The notes under the pieces are model-generated. The model was not told where the DNA came from. It was given only the letters and a program-made list of their open reading frames with translations, and did no database searches. The position numbers and the translations under genes were made by a program. Positions 24,863 through 40,148 of a stretch of DNA of 64,000 nt are shown here, piece by piece. The stretch is from assembly GCA_028829895.1 (NCBI GenBank), contig CM054180.1:113281135-113345134 (forward strand), given 5' to 3'. This stretch comes from Sinotaia quadrata (Eukaryota; Mollusca; Gastropoda; Architaenioglossa; Viviparidae). Position 1 is the stretch's first letter. Each line of letters begins with the position of its first letter.

Positions 24863-27156
24863 ACCACGGAATTGACCAACGTATTTTTATTTTCTTAATA
24901 TATATGAAATCTGAGTACGATTACATTTTTTTTTAACAGTTAACTTTGCGAACAATAACGATTAATAAAACATCAAGTTGAATCATCACTAATTTCTTTC
25001 TTATTTCCGGAATGTGTTTTAACTCCTAATTAAGTGTGAAATGTAGTTTGAAATTATGAGAATTAGACTATTTGTTGTATATAATACAAAATCGGTTGCA
25101 TCCCTTATGATTATTTGGAAAGGCGCGCAGACGTATTAAGGATTATCCTTTAGCAGTGATTTCCCTTTACAGTCATTTTATTGTCGTTTATTATATAGAA
25201 TTGATTAAATTGCATCTGATAAAAAATAGAAAGCAGAGATTTAAAGAGGTACTATGTACAATGTCTCTGCAATAGAATTCTTTAACATTTTCCTGAGAAA
25301 TTTCATGTTGGAACACAGAGGTTTAATATATAATAGATAATTTTAAAATCAAGTGAACACCTTAAAGTTTCATATATTTGTTCCTTTCGGTATATATATG
25401 ACTGAAGACAAGTTTTGAATCGTACTAATTGAAGATTGTTGTAAAATTGGAAATGAACAGAGAAGATTGAGTTGCCTATAAGAGAAATTTTGGTATGTTA
25501 ATTAGGATAGAAGATTTGTGAATTATTTTTTGTACAGATTTCTGACTGATTATTAAATAATTTGAAAATATAAATCATTTACCATTTATTTCACACATGA
25601 AGAAGAATAATATTTGCTTGTTTGTGAACACCACGGAATTGACCAACGTATTTTTATTTTCTTAATATATATGAAATCTGAGTACGATTACATTTTTTTT
25701 TAACAGTTAACTTTGCGAACAATAACGATTAATAAAACATCAAGTTGAATCATCACTAATTTCTTTCTTATTTCCGGAATGTGTTTTAACTCCTAATTAA
25801 GTGTGAAATGTAGTTTGAAATTATGAGAATTAGACTATTTGTTGTATATAATACAAAATCGGTTGCATCCCTTATGATTATTTGGAAAGGCGCGCAGACG
25901 TATTAAGGATTATCCTTTAGCAGTGATTTCCCTTTACAGTCATTTTATTGTCGTTTATTATATAGAATTGATTAAATTGCATCTGATAAAAAATAGAAAG
26001 CAGAGATTTAAAGAGGTACTATGTACAATGTCTCTGCAATAGAATTCTTTAACATTTTCCTGAGAAATTTCATGTTGGAACACAGAGGTTTAATATATAA
26101 TAGATAATTTTAAAATCATGTGAACACCTTAAAGTTTCATATATTTGTTCCTTTCGGTATATATATGACTGAAGACAAGTTTTGAATCGTACTAATTGAA
26201 GATTGTTGTAAAATTGGAAATGAACAGAGAAGATTGAGTTGCCTATAAGAGAAATTTTGATATGTTAATTAGGATAGAAGATTTGTGAATTATTTTTTGT
26301 ACAGATTTCTGACTGATTATTAAATAATTTGAAAATATAAATCATTTACCATTTATTTCACACATGAAGAAGAATAATATTTGCTTGTTTGTGAACACCA
26401 CGGAATTGACCAACGTATTTTTATTTTCTTAATATATATGAAATCTGAGTACGATTACATTTTTTTTTAACAGTTAACTTTGCGAACAATAACGATTAAT
26501 AAAACATCAAGTTGAATCATCACTAATTTCTTTCTTATTTCCGGAATGTGTTTTAACTCCTAATTAAGTGTTTAATGTAGTTTGAAATTATGAGAATTAG
26601 ACTATCTGTTGTATATAATATAAAATCGGTTGCATCCCTTATGATTATTTGGAAAGGCGCGCAGACGTATTAAGGATTATCCTTTAGCAGTGATTTCCCT
26701 TTACAGTCATTTTATTGTCGTTTATTATATAGAATTGATTAAATTGCATCTGATAAAAAATAGAAAGCAGAGATTTAAAGAGGTACTATGTACAATGTCT
26801 CTGCAATAGAATTCTTTAACATTTTCCTGAGAAATTTCATGTTGGAACACAGAGGTTTAATATATAATAGATAATTTTAAAATCATGTGAACACCTTAAA
26901 GTTTCATATATTTGTTCCTTTCGGTATATATATGACTGAAGACAAGTTTTGAATCGTACTAATTGAAGATTGTTGTAAAATTGGAAATGAACAGAGAAGA
27001 TTGAGTTGCCTATAAGAGAAATTTTGATATGTTAATTAGGATAGAAGATTTGTGAATTATTTTTTGTACAGATTTCTGACTGATTATTAAATAATTTGAA
27101 AATATAAATCATTTACCATTTATTTCACACATGAAGAAGAATGCTTGTTTGTGAAC
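24863..27156 (+). repeat. Three-monomer module, copy 1 (767+767+760)
   Basis: Monomer starts are 24863, 25630 and 26397. The first has TTTTGGTATG, the second CATGTG plus the 7-bp insertion. The third carries the linked variants GTGTTTAATG, ACTATCTG and AATATAAAATCGG, then CATGTG without the insertion. The preceding 769-bp ATTATAAAATC monomer (23340) and the 6-bp-deleted 754-bp monomer (24109) extend the larger unit. Confidence 0.85.
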
Positions 27157-30100
27157 ACCACGGAATTGACCAACGTATTTTTATTTTCTTAATATATATG
27201 AAATCTGAGTACGATTACATTTTTTTTTAACAGTTAACTTTGCGAACAATAACGATTAATAAAACATCAAGTTGAATCATCACTAATTTCTTTCTTATTT
27301 CCGGAATGTGTTTTAACTCCTAATTAAGTGTGAAATGTAGTTTGAAATTATGAGAATTAGACTATTTGTTGTATATAATACAAAATCGGTTGCATCCCTT
27401 ATGATTATTTGGAAATGCGCGCAGACGTATTAAGGATTATCCTTTAGCAGTGATTTCCCTTTACAGTCATTTTATTGTCGTTTATTATATAGAATTGATT
27501 AAATTGCATCTGATAAAAAATAGAAAGCAGAGATTTAAAGAGGTACTATGTACAATGTCTCTGCAATAGAATTCTTTAACATTTTCCTGAGAAATTTCAT
27601 GTTGGAACACAGAGGTTTAATATATAATAGATAATTTTAAAATCAAGTGAACACCTTAAAGTTTCATATATTTGTTCCTTTCGGTATATATATGACTGAA
27701 GACAAGTTTTGAATCGTACTAATTGAAGATTGTTGTAAAATTGGAAATGAACAGAGAAGATTGAGTTGCCTATAAGAGAAATTTTGGTATGTTAATTAGG
27801 ATAGAAGATTTGTGAATTATTTTTTGTACAGATTTCTGACTGATTATTAAATAATTTGAAAATATAAATCATTTACCATTTATTTCACACATGAAGAAGA
27901 ATAATATTTGCTTGTTTGTGAACACCACGGAATTGACCAACGTATTTTTATTTTCTTAATATATATGAAATCTGAGTACGATTACATTTTTTTTTAACAG
28001 TTAACTTTGCGAACAATAACGATTAATAAAACATCAAGTTGAATCATCACTAATTTCTTTCTTATTTCCGGAATGTGTTTTAACTCCTAATTAAGTGTGA
28101 AATGTAGTTTGAAATTATGAGAATTAGACTATTTGTTGTATATAATACAAAATCGGTTGCATCCCTTATGATTATTTGGAAAGGCGCGCAGACGTATTAA
28201 GGATTATCCTTTAGCAGTGATTTCCCTTTACAGTCATTTTATTGTCGTTTATTATATAGAATTGATTAAATTGCATCTGATAAAAAATAGAAAGCAGAGA
28301 TTTAAAGAGGTACTATGTACAATGTCTCTGCAATAGAATTCTTTAACATTTTCCTGAGAAATTTCATGTTGGAACACAGAGGTTTAATATATAATAGATA
28401 ATTTTAAAATCAAGTTAACACCTTAAAGTTTCATATATTTGTTCCTTTCGGTATATATATATGACTGAAGACAAGTTTTGAATCGTACTAATTGAAGATT
28501 GATGTAAAATTGGAAATGAACAGAGAAGATTGAGTTGCCTATAAGAGAAATTTTGATATGTTAATTAGGATAGAAGATTTGTGAATTATTTTTTGTACAG
28601 ATTTCTGACTGATTATTAAATAATTTGAAAATATAAATCATTTACCATTTTTTTCACACATGAAGAAGAATAACATTTGCTTGTTTGTGAACACCACGGA
28701 ATTGACCAACGTATTTTTATTTTCTTAATATATATGAAATCTGAGTACGATTACATTTTTTTTTAACAGTTAACTTTGCGAACAATAACGATTAATAAAA
28801 CATCAAGTTGAATCATCACTAATTTCTTTCTTATTTCCGGAATGTGTTTTAACTCCTAATTAAGTGTGAAATGTAGTTTGAAATTATGAGAATTAGACTA
28901 TTTGTTGTATATAATACAAAATCGGTTGCATCCCTTATGATTATTTGGAAAGGCGCGCAGACGTATTAAGGATTATCCTTTAGCAGTGATTTCCCTTTAC
29001 AGTCATTTTATTGTCGTTTATTATATAGAATTGATTAAATTGCATCTGATAAAAAATAGAAAGCAGAGATTTAAAGAGGTACTATGTACAATGTCTCTGC
29101 AATAGAATTCTTTAACATTTTCCTGAGAAATTTCATGTTGGAACACAGAGGTTTAATATATAATAGATAATTTTAAAATCAAGTGAACACCTTAAAGTTT
29201 CATATATTTGTTCCTTTCGGTATATATATGACTGAAGACAAGTTTTGAATCGTACTAATTGAAGATTGTTGTAAAATTGGAAATGAACAGAGAAGATTGA
29301 GTTGCCTATAAGAGAAATTTTGATATGTTAATTAGGATAGAAGATTTGTGAATTATTTTTTGTACAGATTTCTGACTGATTATTAAATAATTTGAAAATA
29401 TAAATCATTTACCATTTTTTTCACACATGAAGAAGAATAACATTTGCTTGTTTGTGAACACCACGGAATTGACCAACGTATTTTTATTTTCTTAATATAT
29501 ATGAAATCTGAGTACGATTACATTTTTTTTTAACAGTTAACTTTGCGAACAATAACGATTAATAAAACATCAAGTTGAATCATCACTAATTTCTTTCTTA
29601 TTTCCGGAATGTGTTTTAACTCCTAATTAAGTGTGAAATGTAGTTTGAAATTATGAGAATTAGACTATTTGTTGTATATAATACAAAATCGGTTGCATCC
29701 CTTATGATTATTTGGAAAGGCGCGCAGACGTATTAAGGATTATCCTTTAGCAGTGATTTCCCTTTACAGTCATTTTATTGTCGTTTATTATATAGAATTG
29801 ATTAAATTGCATCTGATAAAAAATAGAAAGCAGAGATTTAAAGAGGTACTATGTACAATGTCTCTGCAATAGAATTCTTTAACATTTTCCTGAGAAATTT
29901 CATGTTGGAACACAGAGGTTTAATATATAATAGATAATTTTAAAATCAAGTGAACACCTTAAAGTTTCATATATTTGTTCCTTTCGGTATATATATGACT
30001 GAAGACAAGTTTTGAATCGTACTAATTGAAGATTGTTGTAAAATTGGAAATGAACAGAGAAGATTGAGTTGCCTATAAGAGAAATTTTGATATGTTAATT

Positions 30101-30988
30101 AGGATAGAAGATTTGTGAATTATTTTTTGTACAGATTTCTGACTGATTATTAAATAATTTGAAAATATAAATCATTTACCATTTATTTCACACATGAAGA
30201 AGAATGCTTGTTTGTGAACACCACGGAATTGACCAACGTATTTTTATTTTCTTAATATATATGAAATCTGAGTACGATTACATTTTTTTTTAACAGTTAA
30301 CTTTGCGAACAATAACGATTAATAAAACATCAAGTTGAATCATCACTAATTTCTTTCTTATTTCCGGAATGTGTTTTAACTCCTAATTAAGTGTGAAATG
30401 TAGTTTGAAATTATGAGAATTAGACTATTTGTTGTATATAATACAAAATCGGTTGCATCCCTTATGATTATTTGGAAAGGCGCGCAGACGTATTAAGGAT
30501 TATCCTTTAGCAGTGATTTCCCTTTACAGTCATTTTATTGTCGTTTATTATATAGAATTGATTAAATTGCATCTGATAAAAAATAGAAAGCAGAGATTTA
30601 AAGAGGTACTATGTACAATGTCTCTGCAATAGAATTCTTTAACATTTTCCTGAGAAATTTCATGTTGGAACACAGAGGTTTAATATATAATAGATAATTA
30701 TAAAATCAAGTGAACACCTTAAAGTTTCATATATTTGTTCCTTTCGGTATATATATATGACTGAAGACAAGTTTTGAATCGTACTAATTGAAGATTGTTG
30801 TAAAATTGGAAATGAACAGAGAAGATTGAGTTGCCTATAAGAGAAATTTTGATATGTTAATTAGGATAGAAGATTTGTGAATTATTTTTTGTACAGATTT
30901 CTGACTGATTATTAAATAATTTGAAAATATAAATCATTTACCATTTATTTCACACATGAAGAAGAATAATATTTGCTTGTTTGTGAAC

Positions 30989-33276
30989 ACCACGGAATTG
31001 ACCAACGTATTTTTATTTTCTTAATATATATGAAATCTGAGTACGATTACATTTTTTTTTAACAGTTAACTTTGCGAACAATAACGATTAATAAAACATC
31101 AAGTTGAATCATCACTAATTTCTTTCTTATTTCCGGAATGTGTTTTAACTCCTAATTAAGTGTGAAATGTAGTTTGAAATTATGAGAATTAGACTATTTG
31201 TTGTATATAATACAAAATCGGTTGCATCCCTTATGATTATTTGGAAAGGCGCGCAGACGTATTAATCCTTTAGCAGTGATTTCCCTTTACAGTCATTTTA
31301 TTGTCGTTTATTATATAGAATTGATTAAATTGCATCTGATAAAAAATAGAAAGCAGAGATTTAAAGAGGTACTATGTACAATGTCTCTGCAATAGAATTC
31401 TTTAACATTTTCCTGAGAAATTTCATGTTGGAACACAGAGGTTTAATATATAATAGATAATTTTAAAATCAAGTGAACACCTTAAAGTTTCATATATTTG
31501 TTCCTTTCGGTATATATATGACTGAAGACAAGTTTTGAATCGTACTAATTGAAGATTGTTGTAAAATTGGAAATGAACAGAGAAGATTGAGTTGCCTATA
31601 AGAGAAATTTTGGTATGTTAATTAGGATAGAAGATTTGTGAATTATTTTTTGTACAGATTTCTGACTGATTATTAAATAATTTGAAAATATAAATCATTT
31701 ACCATTTATTTCACACATGAAGAAGAATAATATTTGCTTGTTTGTGAACACCACGGAATTGACCAACGTATTTTTATTTTCTTAATATATATGAAATCTG
31801 AGTACGATTACATTTTTTTTTAACAGTTAACTTTGCGAACAATAACGATTAATAAAACATCAAGTTGAATCATCACTAATTTCTTTCTTATTTCCGGAAT
31901 GTGTTTTAACTCCTAATTAAGTGTGAAATGTAGTTTGAAATTATGAGAATTAGACTATTTGTTGTATATAATACAAAATCGGTTGCATCCCTTATGATTA
32001 TTTGGAAAGGCGCGCAGACGTATTAAGGATTATCCTTTAGCAGTGATTTCCCTTTACAGTCATTTTATTGTCGTTTATTATATAGAATTGATTAAATTGC
32101 ATCTGATAAAAAATAGAAAGCAGAGATTTAAAGAGGTACTATGTACAATGTCTCTGCAATAGAATTCTTTAACATTTTCCTGAGAAATTTCATGTTGGAA
32201 CACAGAGGTTTAATATATAATAGATAATTTTAAAATCATGTGAACACCTTAAAGTTTCATATATTTGTTCCTTTCGGTATATATATGACTGAAGACAAGT
32301 TTTGAATCGTACTAATTGAAGATTGTTGTAAAATTGGAAATGAACAGAGAAGATTGAGTTGCCTATAAGAGAAATTTTGATATGTTAATTAGGATAGAAG
32401 ATTTGTGAATTATTTTTTGTACAGATTTCTGACTGATTATTAAATAATTTGAAAATATAAATCATTTACCATTTATTTCACACATGAAGAAGAATAATAT
32501 TTGCTTGTTTGTGAACACCACGGAATTGACCAACGTATTTTTATTTTCTTAATATATATGAAATCTGAGTACGATTACATTTTTTTTTAACAGTTAACTT
32601 TGCGAACAATAACGATTAATAAAACATCAAGTTGAATCATCACTAATTTCTTTCTTATTTCCGGAATGTGTTTTAACTCCTAATTAAGTGTTTAATGTAG
32701 TTTGAAATTATGAGAATTAGACTATCTGTTGTATATAATATAAAATCGGTTGCATCCCTTATGATTATTTGGAAAGGCGCGCAGACGTATTAAGGATTAT
32801 CCTTTAGCAGTGATTTCCCTTTACAGTCATTTTATTGTCGTTTATTATATAGAATTGATTAAATTGCATCTGATAAAAAATAGAAAGCAGAGATTTAAAG
32901 AGGTACTATGTACAATGTCTCTGCAATAGAATTCTTTAACATTTTCCTGAGAAATTTCATGTTGGAACACAGAGGTTTAATATATAATAGATAATTTTAA
33001 AATCATGTGAACACCTTAAAGTTTCATATATTTGTTCCTTTCGGTATATATATGACTGAAGACAAGTTTTGAATCGTACTAATTGAAGATTGTTGTAAAA
33101 TTGGAAATGAACAGAGAAGATTGAGTTGCCTATAAGAGAAATTTTGATATGTTAATTAGGATAGAAGATTTGTGAATTATTTTTTGTACAGATTTCTGAC
33201 TGATTATTAAATAATTTGAAAATATAAATCATTTACCATTTATTTCACACATGAAGAAGAATGCTTGTTTGTGAAC
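30989..33276 (+). repeat. Three-monomer module, copy 2 (761+767+760)
   Basis: Monomer starts are 30989, 31750 and 32517. The first carries the 6-bp deletion and TTTTGGTATG, the second CATGTG with the insertion, the third the TTTAATG / CTATCTG / ATATAAAATC haplotype. A 769-bp ATTATAAAATC monomer (30220) precedes it. Confidence 0.85.
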
Positions 33277-35572
33277 ACCACGGAATTGACCAACGTATTT
33301 TTATTTTCTTAATATATATGAAATCTGAGTACGATTACATTTTTTTTTTACAGTTAACTTTGCGAACAATAACGATTAATAAAACATCAAGTTGAATCAT
33401 CACTAATTTCTTTCTTATTTCCGGAATGTGTTTTAACTCCTAATTAAGTGTGAAATGTAGTTTGAAATTATGAGAATTAGACTATTTGTTGTATATAATA
33501 CAAAATCGGTTGCATCCCTTATGATTATTTGGAAAGGCGCGCAGACGTATTAAGGATTATCCTTTAGCAGTGATTTCCCTTTACAGTCATTTTATTGTCG
33601 TTTATTATATAGAATTGATTAAATTGCATCTGATAAAAAATAGAAAGGAGAGATTTAAAGAGGTACTATGTACAATGTCTCTGCAATAGAATTCTTTAAC
33701 ATTTTCCTGAGAAATTTCATGTTGGAACACAGAGGTTTAATATATAATAGATAATTTTAAAATCAAGTGAACACCTTAAAGTTTCATATATTTGTTCCTT
33801 TCGGTATATATATGACTGAAGACAAGTTTTGAATCGTACTAATTGAAGATTGTTGTAAAATTGGAAATGAACAGAGAAGATTGAGTTGCCTATAAGAGAA
33901 ATTTTGATATGTTAATTAGGATAGAAGATTTGTGAATTATTTTTTGTACAGATTTCTGACTGATTATTAAATAATTTGAAAATATAAATCATTTACCATT
34001 TATTTCACACATGAAGAAGAATAATATTTGCTTGTTTGTGAACACCACGGAATTGACCAACGTATTTTTATTTTCTTAATATATATGAAATCTGAGTACG
34101 ATTACATTTTTTTTTAACAGTTAACTTTGCGAACAATAACGATTAATAAAACATCAAGTTGAATCATCACTAATTTCTTTCTTATTTCCGGAATGTGTTT
34201 TAACTCCTAATTAAGTGTGAAATGTAGTTTGAAATTATGAGAATTAGACTATTTGTTGTATATAATACAAAATCGGTTGCATCCCTTATGATTATTTGGA
34301 AAGGCGCGCAGACGTATTAAGGATTATCCTTTAGCAGTGATTTCCCTTTACAGTCATTTTATTGTCGTTTATTATATAGAATTGATTAAATTGCATCTGA
34401 TAAAAAATAGAAAGCAGAGATTTAAAGAGGTACTATGTACAATGTCTCTGCAATAGAATTCTTTAACATTTTCCTGAGAAATTTCATGTTGGAACACAGA
34501 GGTTTAATATATAATAGATAATTATAAAATCAAGTGAACACCTTAAAGTTTCATATATTTGTTCCTTTCGGTATATATATATGACTGAAGACAAGTTTTG
34601 AATCGTACTAATTGAAGATTGTTGTAAAATTGGAAATGAACAGAGAAGATTGAGTTGCCTATAAGAGAAATTTTGATATGTTAATTAGGATAGAAGATTT
34701 GTGAATTATTTTTTGTACAGATTTCTGACTGATTATTAAATAATTTGAAAATATAAATCATTTACCATTTATTTCACACATGAAGAAGAATAATATTTGC
34801 TTGTTTGTGAACACCACGGAATTGACCAACGTATTTTTATTTTCTTAATATATATGAAATCTGAGTACGATTACATTTTTTTTTAACAGTTAACTTTGCG
34901 AACAATAACGATTAATAAAACATCAAGTTGAATCATCACTAATTTCTTTCTTATTTCCGGAATGTGTTTTAACTCCTAATTAAGTGTGAAATGTAGTTTG
35001 AAATTATGAGAATTAGACTATTTGTTGTATATAATACAAAATCGGTTGCATCCCTTATGATTATTTGGAAATGCGCGCAGACGTATTAAGGATTATCCTT
35101 TAGCAGTGATTTCCCTTTACAGTCATTTTATTGTCGTTTATTATATAGAATTGATTAAATTGCATCTGATAAAAAATAGAAAGCAGAGATTTAAAGAGGT
35201 ACTATGTACAATGTCTCTGCAATAGAATTCTTTAACATTTTCCTGAGAAATTTCATGTTGGAACACAGAGGTTTAATATATAATAGATAATTTTAAAATC
35301 ATGTGAACACCTTAAAGTTTCATATATTTGTTCCTTTCGGTATATATATGACTGAAGACAAGTTTTGAATCGTACTAATTGAAGATTGTTGTAAAATTGG
35401 AAATGAACAGAGAAGATTGAGTTGCCTATAAGAGAAATTTTGATATGTTAATTAGGATAGAAGATTTGTGAATTATTTTTTGTACAGATTTCTGACTGAT
35501 TATTAAATAATTTGAAAATATAAATCATTTACCATTTATTTCACACATGAAGAAGAATGCTTGTTTGTGAAC

Positions 35573-37859
35573 ACCACGGAATTGACCAACGTATTTTTAT
35601 TTTCTTAATATATATGAAATCTGAGTACGATTACATTTTTTTTTAACAGTTAACTTTGCGAACAATAACGATTAATAAAACATCAAGTTGAATCATCACT
35701 AATTTCTTTCTTATTTCCGGAATGTGTTTTAACTCCTAATTAAGTGTGAAATGTAGTTTGAAATTATGAGAATTAGACTATTTGTTGTATATAATACAAA
35801 ATCGGTTGCATCCCTTATGATTATTTGGAAAGGCGCGCAGACGTATTAAGGATTATCCTTTAGCAGTGATTTCCCTTTACAGTCATTTTATTGTCGTTTA
35901 TTATATAGAATTGATTAAATTGCATCTGATAAAAAATAGAAAGCAGAGATTTAAAGAGGTACTATGTACAATGTCTCTGCAATAGAATTCTTTAACATTT
36001 TCCTGAGAAATTTCATGTTGGAACACAGAGGTTTAATATATAATAGATAATTTTAAAATCAAGTGAACACCTTAAAGTTTCATATATTTGTTCCTTTCGG
36101 TATATATATGACTGAAGACAAGTTTTGAATCGTACTAATTGAAGATTGTTGTAAAATTGGAAATGAACAGAGAAGATTGAGTTGCCTATAAGAGAAATTT
36201 TGGTATGTTAATTAGGATAGAAGATTTGTGAATTATTTTTTGTACAGATTTCTGACTGATTATTAAATAATTTGAAAATATAAATCATTTACCATTTATT
36301 TCACACATGAAGAAGAATGCTTGTTTGTGAACACCACGGAATTGACCAACGTATTTTTATTTTCTTAATATATATGAAATCTGAGTACGATTACATTTTT
36401 TTTTTACAGTTAACTTTGCGAACAATAACGATTAATAAAACATCAAGTTGAATCATCACTAATTTCTTTCTTATTTCCGGAATGTGTTTTAACTCCTAAT
36501 TAAGTGTGAAATGTAGTTTGAAATTATGAGAATTAGACTATTTGTTGTATATAATACAAAATCGGTTGCATCCCTTATGATTATTTGGAAAGGCGCGCAG
36601 ACGTATTAAGGATTATCCTTTAGCAGTGATTTCCCTTTACAGTCATTTTATTGTCGTTTATTATATAGAATTGATTAAATTGCATCTGATAAAAAATAGA
36701 AAGCAGAGATTTAAAGAGGTACTATGTACAATGTCTCTGCAATAGAATTCTTTAACATTTTCCTGAGAAATTTCATGTTGGAACACAGAGGTTTAATATA
36801 TAATAGATAATTTTAAAATCATGTGAACACCTTAAAGTTTCATATATTTGTTCCTTTCGGTATATATATGACTGAAGACAAGTTTTGAATCGTACTAATT
36901 GAAGATTGTTGTAAAATTGGAAATGAACAGAGAAGATTGAGTTGCCTATAAGAGAAATTTTGATATGTTAATTAGGATAGAAGATTTGTGAATTATTTTT
37001 TGTACAGATTTCTGACTGATTATTAAATAATTTGAAAATATAAATCATTTACCATTTATTTCACACATGAAGAAGAATAATATTTGCTTGTTTGTGAACA
37101 CCACGGAATTGACCAACGTATTTTTATTTTCTTAATATATATGAAATCTGAGTACGATTACATTTTTTTTTAACAGTTAACTTTGCGAACAATAACGATT
37201 AATAAAACATCAAGTTGAATCATCACTAATTTCTTTCTTATTTCCGGAATGTGTTTTAACTCCTAATTAAGTGTTTAATGTAGTTTGAAATTATGAGAAT
37301 TAGACTATCTGTTGTATATAATATAAAATCGGTTGCATCCCTTATGATTATTTGGAAAGGCGCGCAGACGTATTAAGGATTATCCTTTAGCAGTGATTTC
37401 CCTTTACAGTCATTTTATTGTCGTTTATTATATAGAATTGATTAAATTGCATCTGATAAAAAATAGAAAGCAGAGATTTAAAGAGGTACTATGTACAATG
37501 TCTCTGCAATAGAATTCTTTAACATTTTCCTGAGAAATTTCATGTTGGAACACAGAGGTTTAATATATAATAGATAATTTTAAAATCATGTGAACACCTT
37601 AAAGTTTCATATATTTGTTCCTTTCGGTATATATATGACTGAAGACAAGTTTTGAATCGTACTAATTGAAGATTGTTGTAAAATTGGAAATGAACAGAGA
37701 AGATTGAGTTGCCTATAAGAGAAATTTTGATATGTTAATTAGGATAGAAGATTTGTGAATTATTTTTTGTACAGATTTCTGACTGATTATTAAATAATTT
37801 GAAAATATAAATCATTTACCATTTATTTCACACATGAAGAAGAATGCTTGTTTGTGAAC
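35573..37859 (+). repeat. Three-monomer module, copy 3 (760+767+760)
   Basis: Monomer starts are 35573, 36333 and 37100. The order of variants is as in the other copies, but the first monomer lacks both the 7-bp insertion and the 6-bp deletion. The second begins with the TTTTACAG instead of TTTAACAG form of the T-run. Confidence 0.85.
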
Positions 37860-40148
37860 ACCACGGAATTGACCAACGTATTTTTATTTTCTTAATATAT
37901 ATGAAATCTGAGTACGATTACATTTTTTTTTAACAGTTAACTTTGCGAACAATAACGATTAATAAAACATCAAGTTGAATCATCACTAATTTCTTTCTTA
38001 TTTCCGGAATGTGTTTTAACTCCTAATTAAGTGTGAAATGTAGTTTGAAATTATGAGAATTAGACTATTTGTTGTATATAATACAAAATCGGTTGCATCC
38101 CTTATGATTATTTGGAAAGGCGCGCAGACGTATTAAGGATTATCCTTTAGCAGTGATTTCCCTTTACAGTCATTTTATTGTCGTTTATTATATAGAATTG
38201 ATTAAATTGCATCTGATAAAAAATAGAAAGCAGAGATTTAAAGAGGTACTATGTACAATGTCTCTGCAATAGAATTCTTTAACATTTTCCTGAGAAATTT
38301 CATGTTGGAACACAGAGGTTTAATATATAATAGATAATTTTAAAATCAAGTGAACACCTTAAAGTTTCATATATTTGTTCCTTTCGGTATATATATGACT
38401 GAAGACAAGTTTTGAATCGTACTAATTGAAGATTGTTGTAAAATTGGAAATGAACAGAGAAGATTGAGTTGCCTATAAGAGAAATTTTGATATGTTAATT
38501 AGGATAGAAGATTTGTGAATTATTTTTTGTACAGATTTCTGACTGATTATTAAATAATTTGAAAATATAAATCATTTACCATTTATTTCACACATGAAGA
38601 AGAATGCTTGTTTGTGAACACCACGGAATTGACCAACGTATTTTTATTTTCTTAATATATATGAAATCTGAGTACGATTACATTTTTTTTTTACAGTTAA
38701 CTTTGCGAACAATAACGATTAATAAAACATCAAGTTGAATCATCACTAATTTCTTTCTTATTTCCGGAATGTGTTTTAACTCCTAATTAAGTGTGAAATG
38801 TAGTTTGAAATTATGAGAATTAGACTATTTGTTGTATATAATACAAAATCGGTTGCATCCCTTATGATTATTTGGAAAGGCGCGCAGACGTATTAAGGAT
38901 TATCCTTTAGCAGTGATTTCCCTTTACAGTCATTTTATTGTCGTTTATTATATAGAATTGATTAAATTGCATCTGATAAAAAATAGAAAGGAGAGATTTA
39001 AAGAGGTACTATGTATAATGTCTCTGCAATAGAATTCTTTAACATTTTCCTGAGAAATTTCATGTTGGAACACAGAGGTTTAATATATAATAGATAATTT
39101 TAAAATCAAGTGAACACCTTAAAGTTTCATATATTTGTTCCTTTCGGTATATATATGACTGAAGACAAGTTTTGAATCGTACTAATTGAAGATTGTTGTA
39201 AAATTGGAAATGAACAGAGAAGATTGAGTTGCCTATAAGAGAAATTTTGATATGTTAATTAGGATAGAAGATTTGTGAATTATTTTTTGTACAGATTTCT
39301 GACTGATTATTAAATAATTTGAAAATATAAATCATTTACCATTTATTTCACACATGAAGAAGAATGCTTGTTTGTGAACACCACGGAATTGACCAACGTA
39401 TTTTTATTTTCTTAATATATATGAAATCTGAGTACGATTACATTTTTTTTTAACAGTTAACTTTGCGAACAATAACGATTAATAAAACATCAAGTTGAAT
39501 CATCACTAATTTCTTTCTTATTTCCGGAATGTGTTTTAACTCCTAATTAAGTGTGAAATGTAGTTTGAAATTATGAGAATTAGACTATTTGTTGTATATA
39601 ATACAAAATCGGTTGCATCCCTTATGATTATTTGGAAAGGCGCGCAGACGTATTAAGGATTATCCTTTAGCAGTGATTTCCCTTTACAGTCATTTTATTG
39701 TCGTTTATTATATAGAATTGATTAAATTGCATCTGATAAAAAATAGAAAGCAGAGATTTAAAGAGGTACTATGTACAATGTCTCTGCAATAGAATTCTTT
39801 AACATTTTCCTGAGAAATTTCATGTTGGAACACAGAGGTTTAATATATAATAGATAATTATAAAATCAAGTGAACACCTTAAAGTTTCATATATTTGTTC
39901 CTTTCGGTATATATATATGACTGAAGACAAGTTTTGAATCGTACTAATTGAAGATTGTTGTAAAATTGGAAATGAACAGAGAAGATTGAGTTGCCTATAA
40001 GAGAAATTTTGATATGTTAATTAGGATAGAAGATTTGTGAATTATTTTTTGTACAGATTTCTGACTGATTATTAAATAATTTGAAAATATAAATCATTTA
40101 CCATTTATTTCACACATGAAGAAGAATAATATTTGCTTGTTTGTGAAC

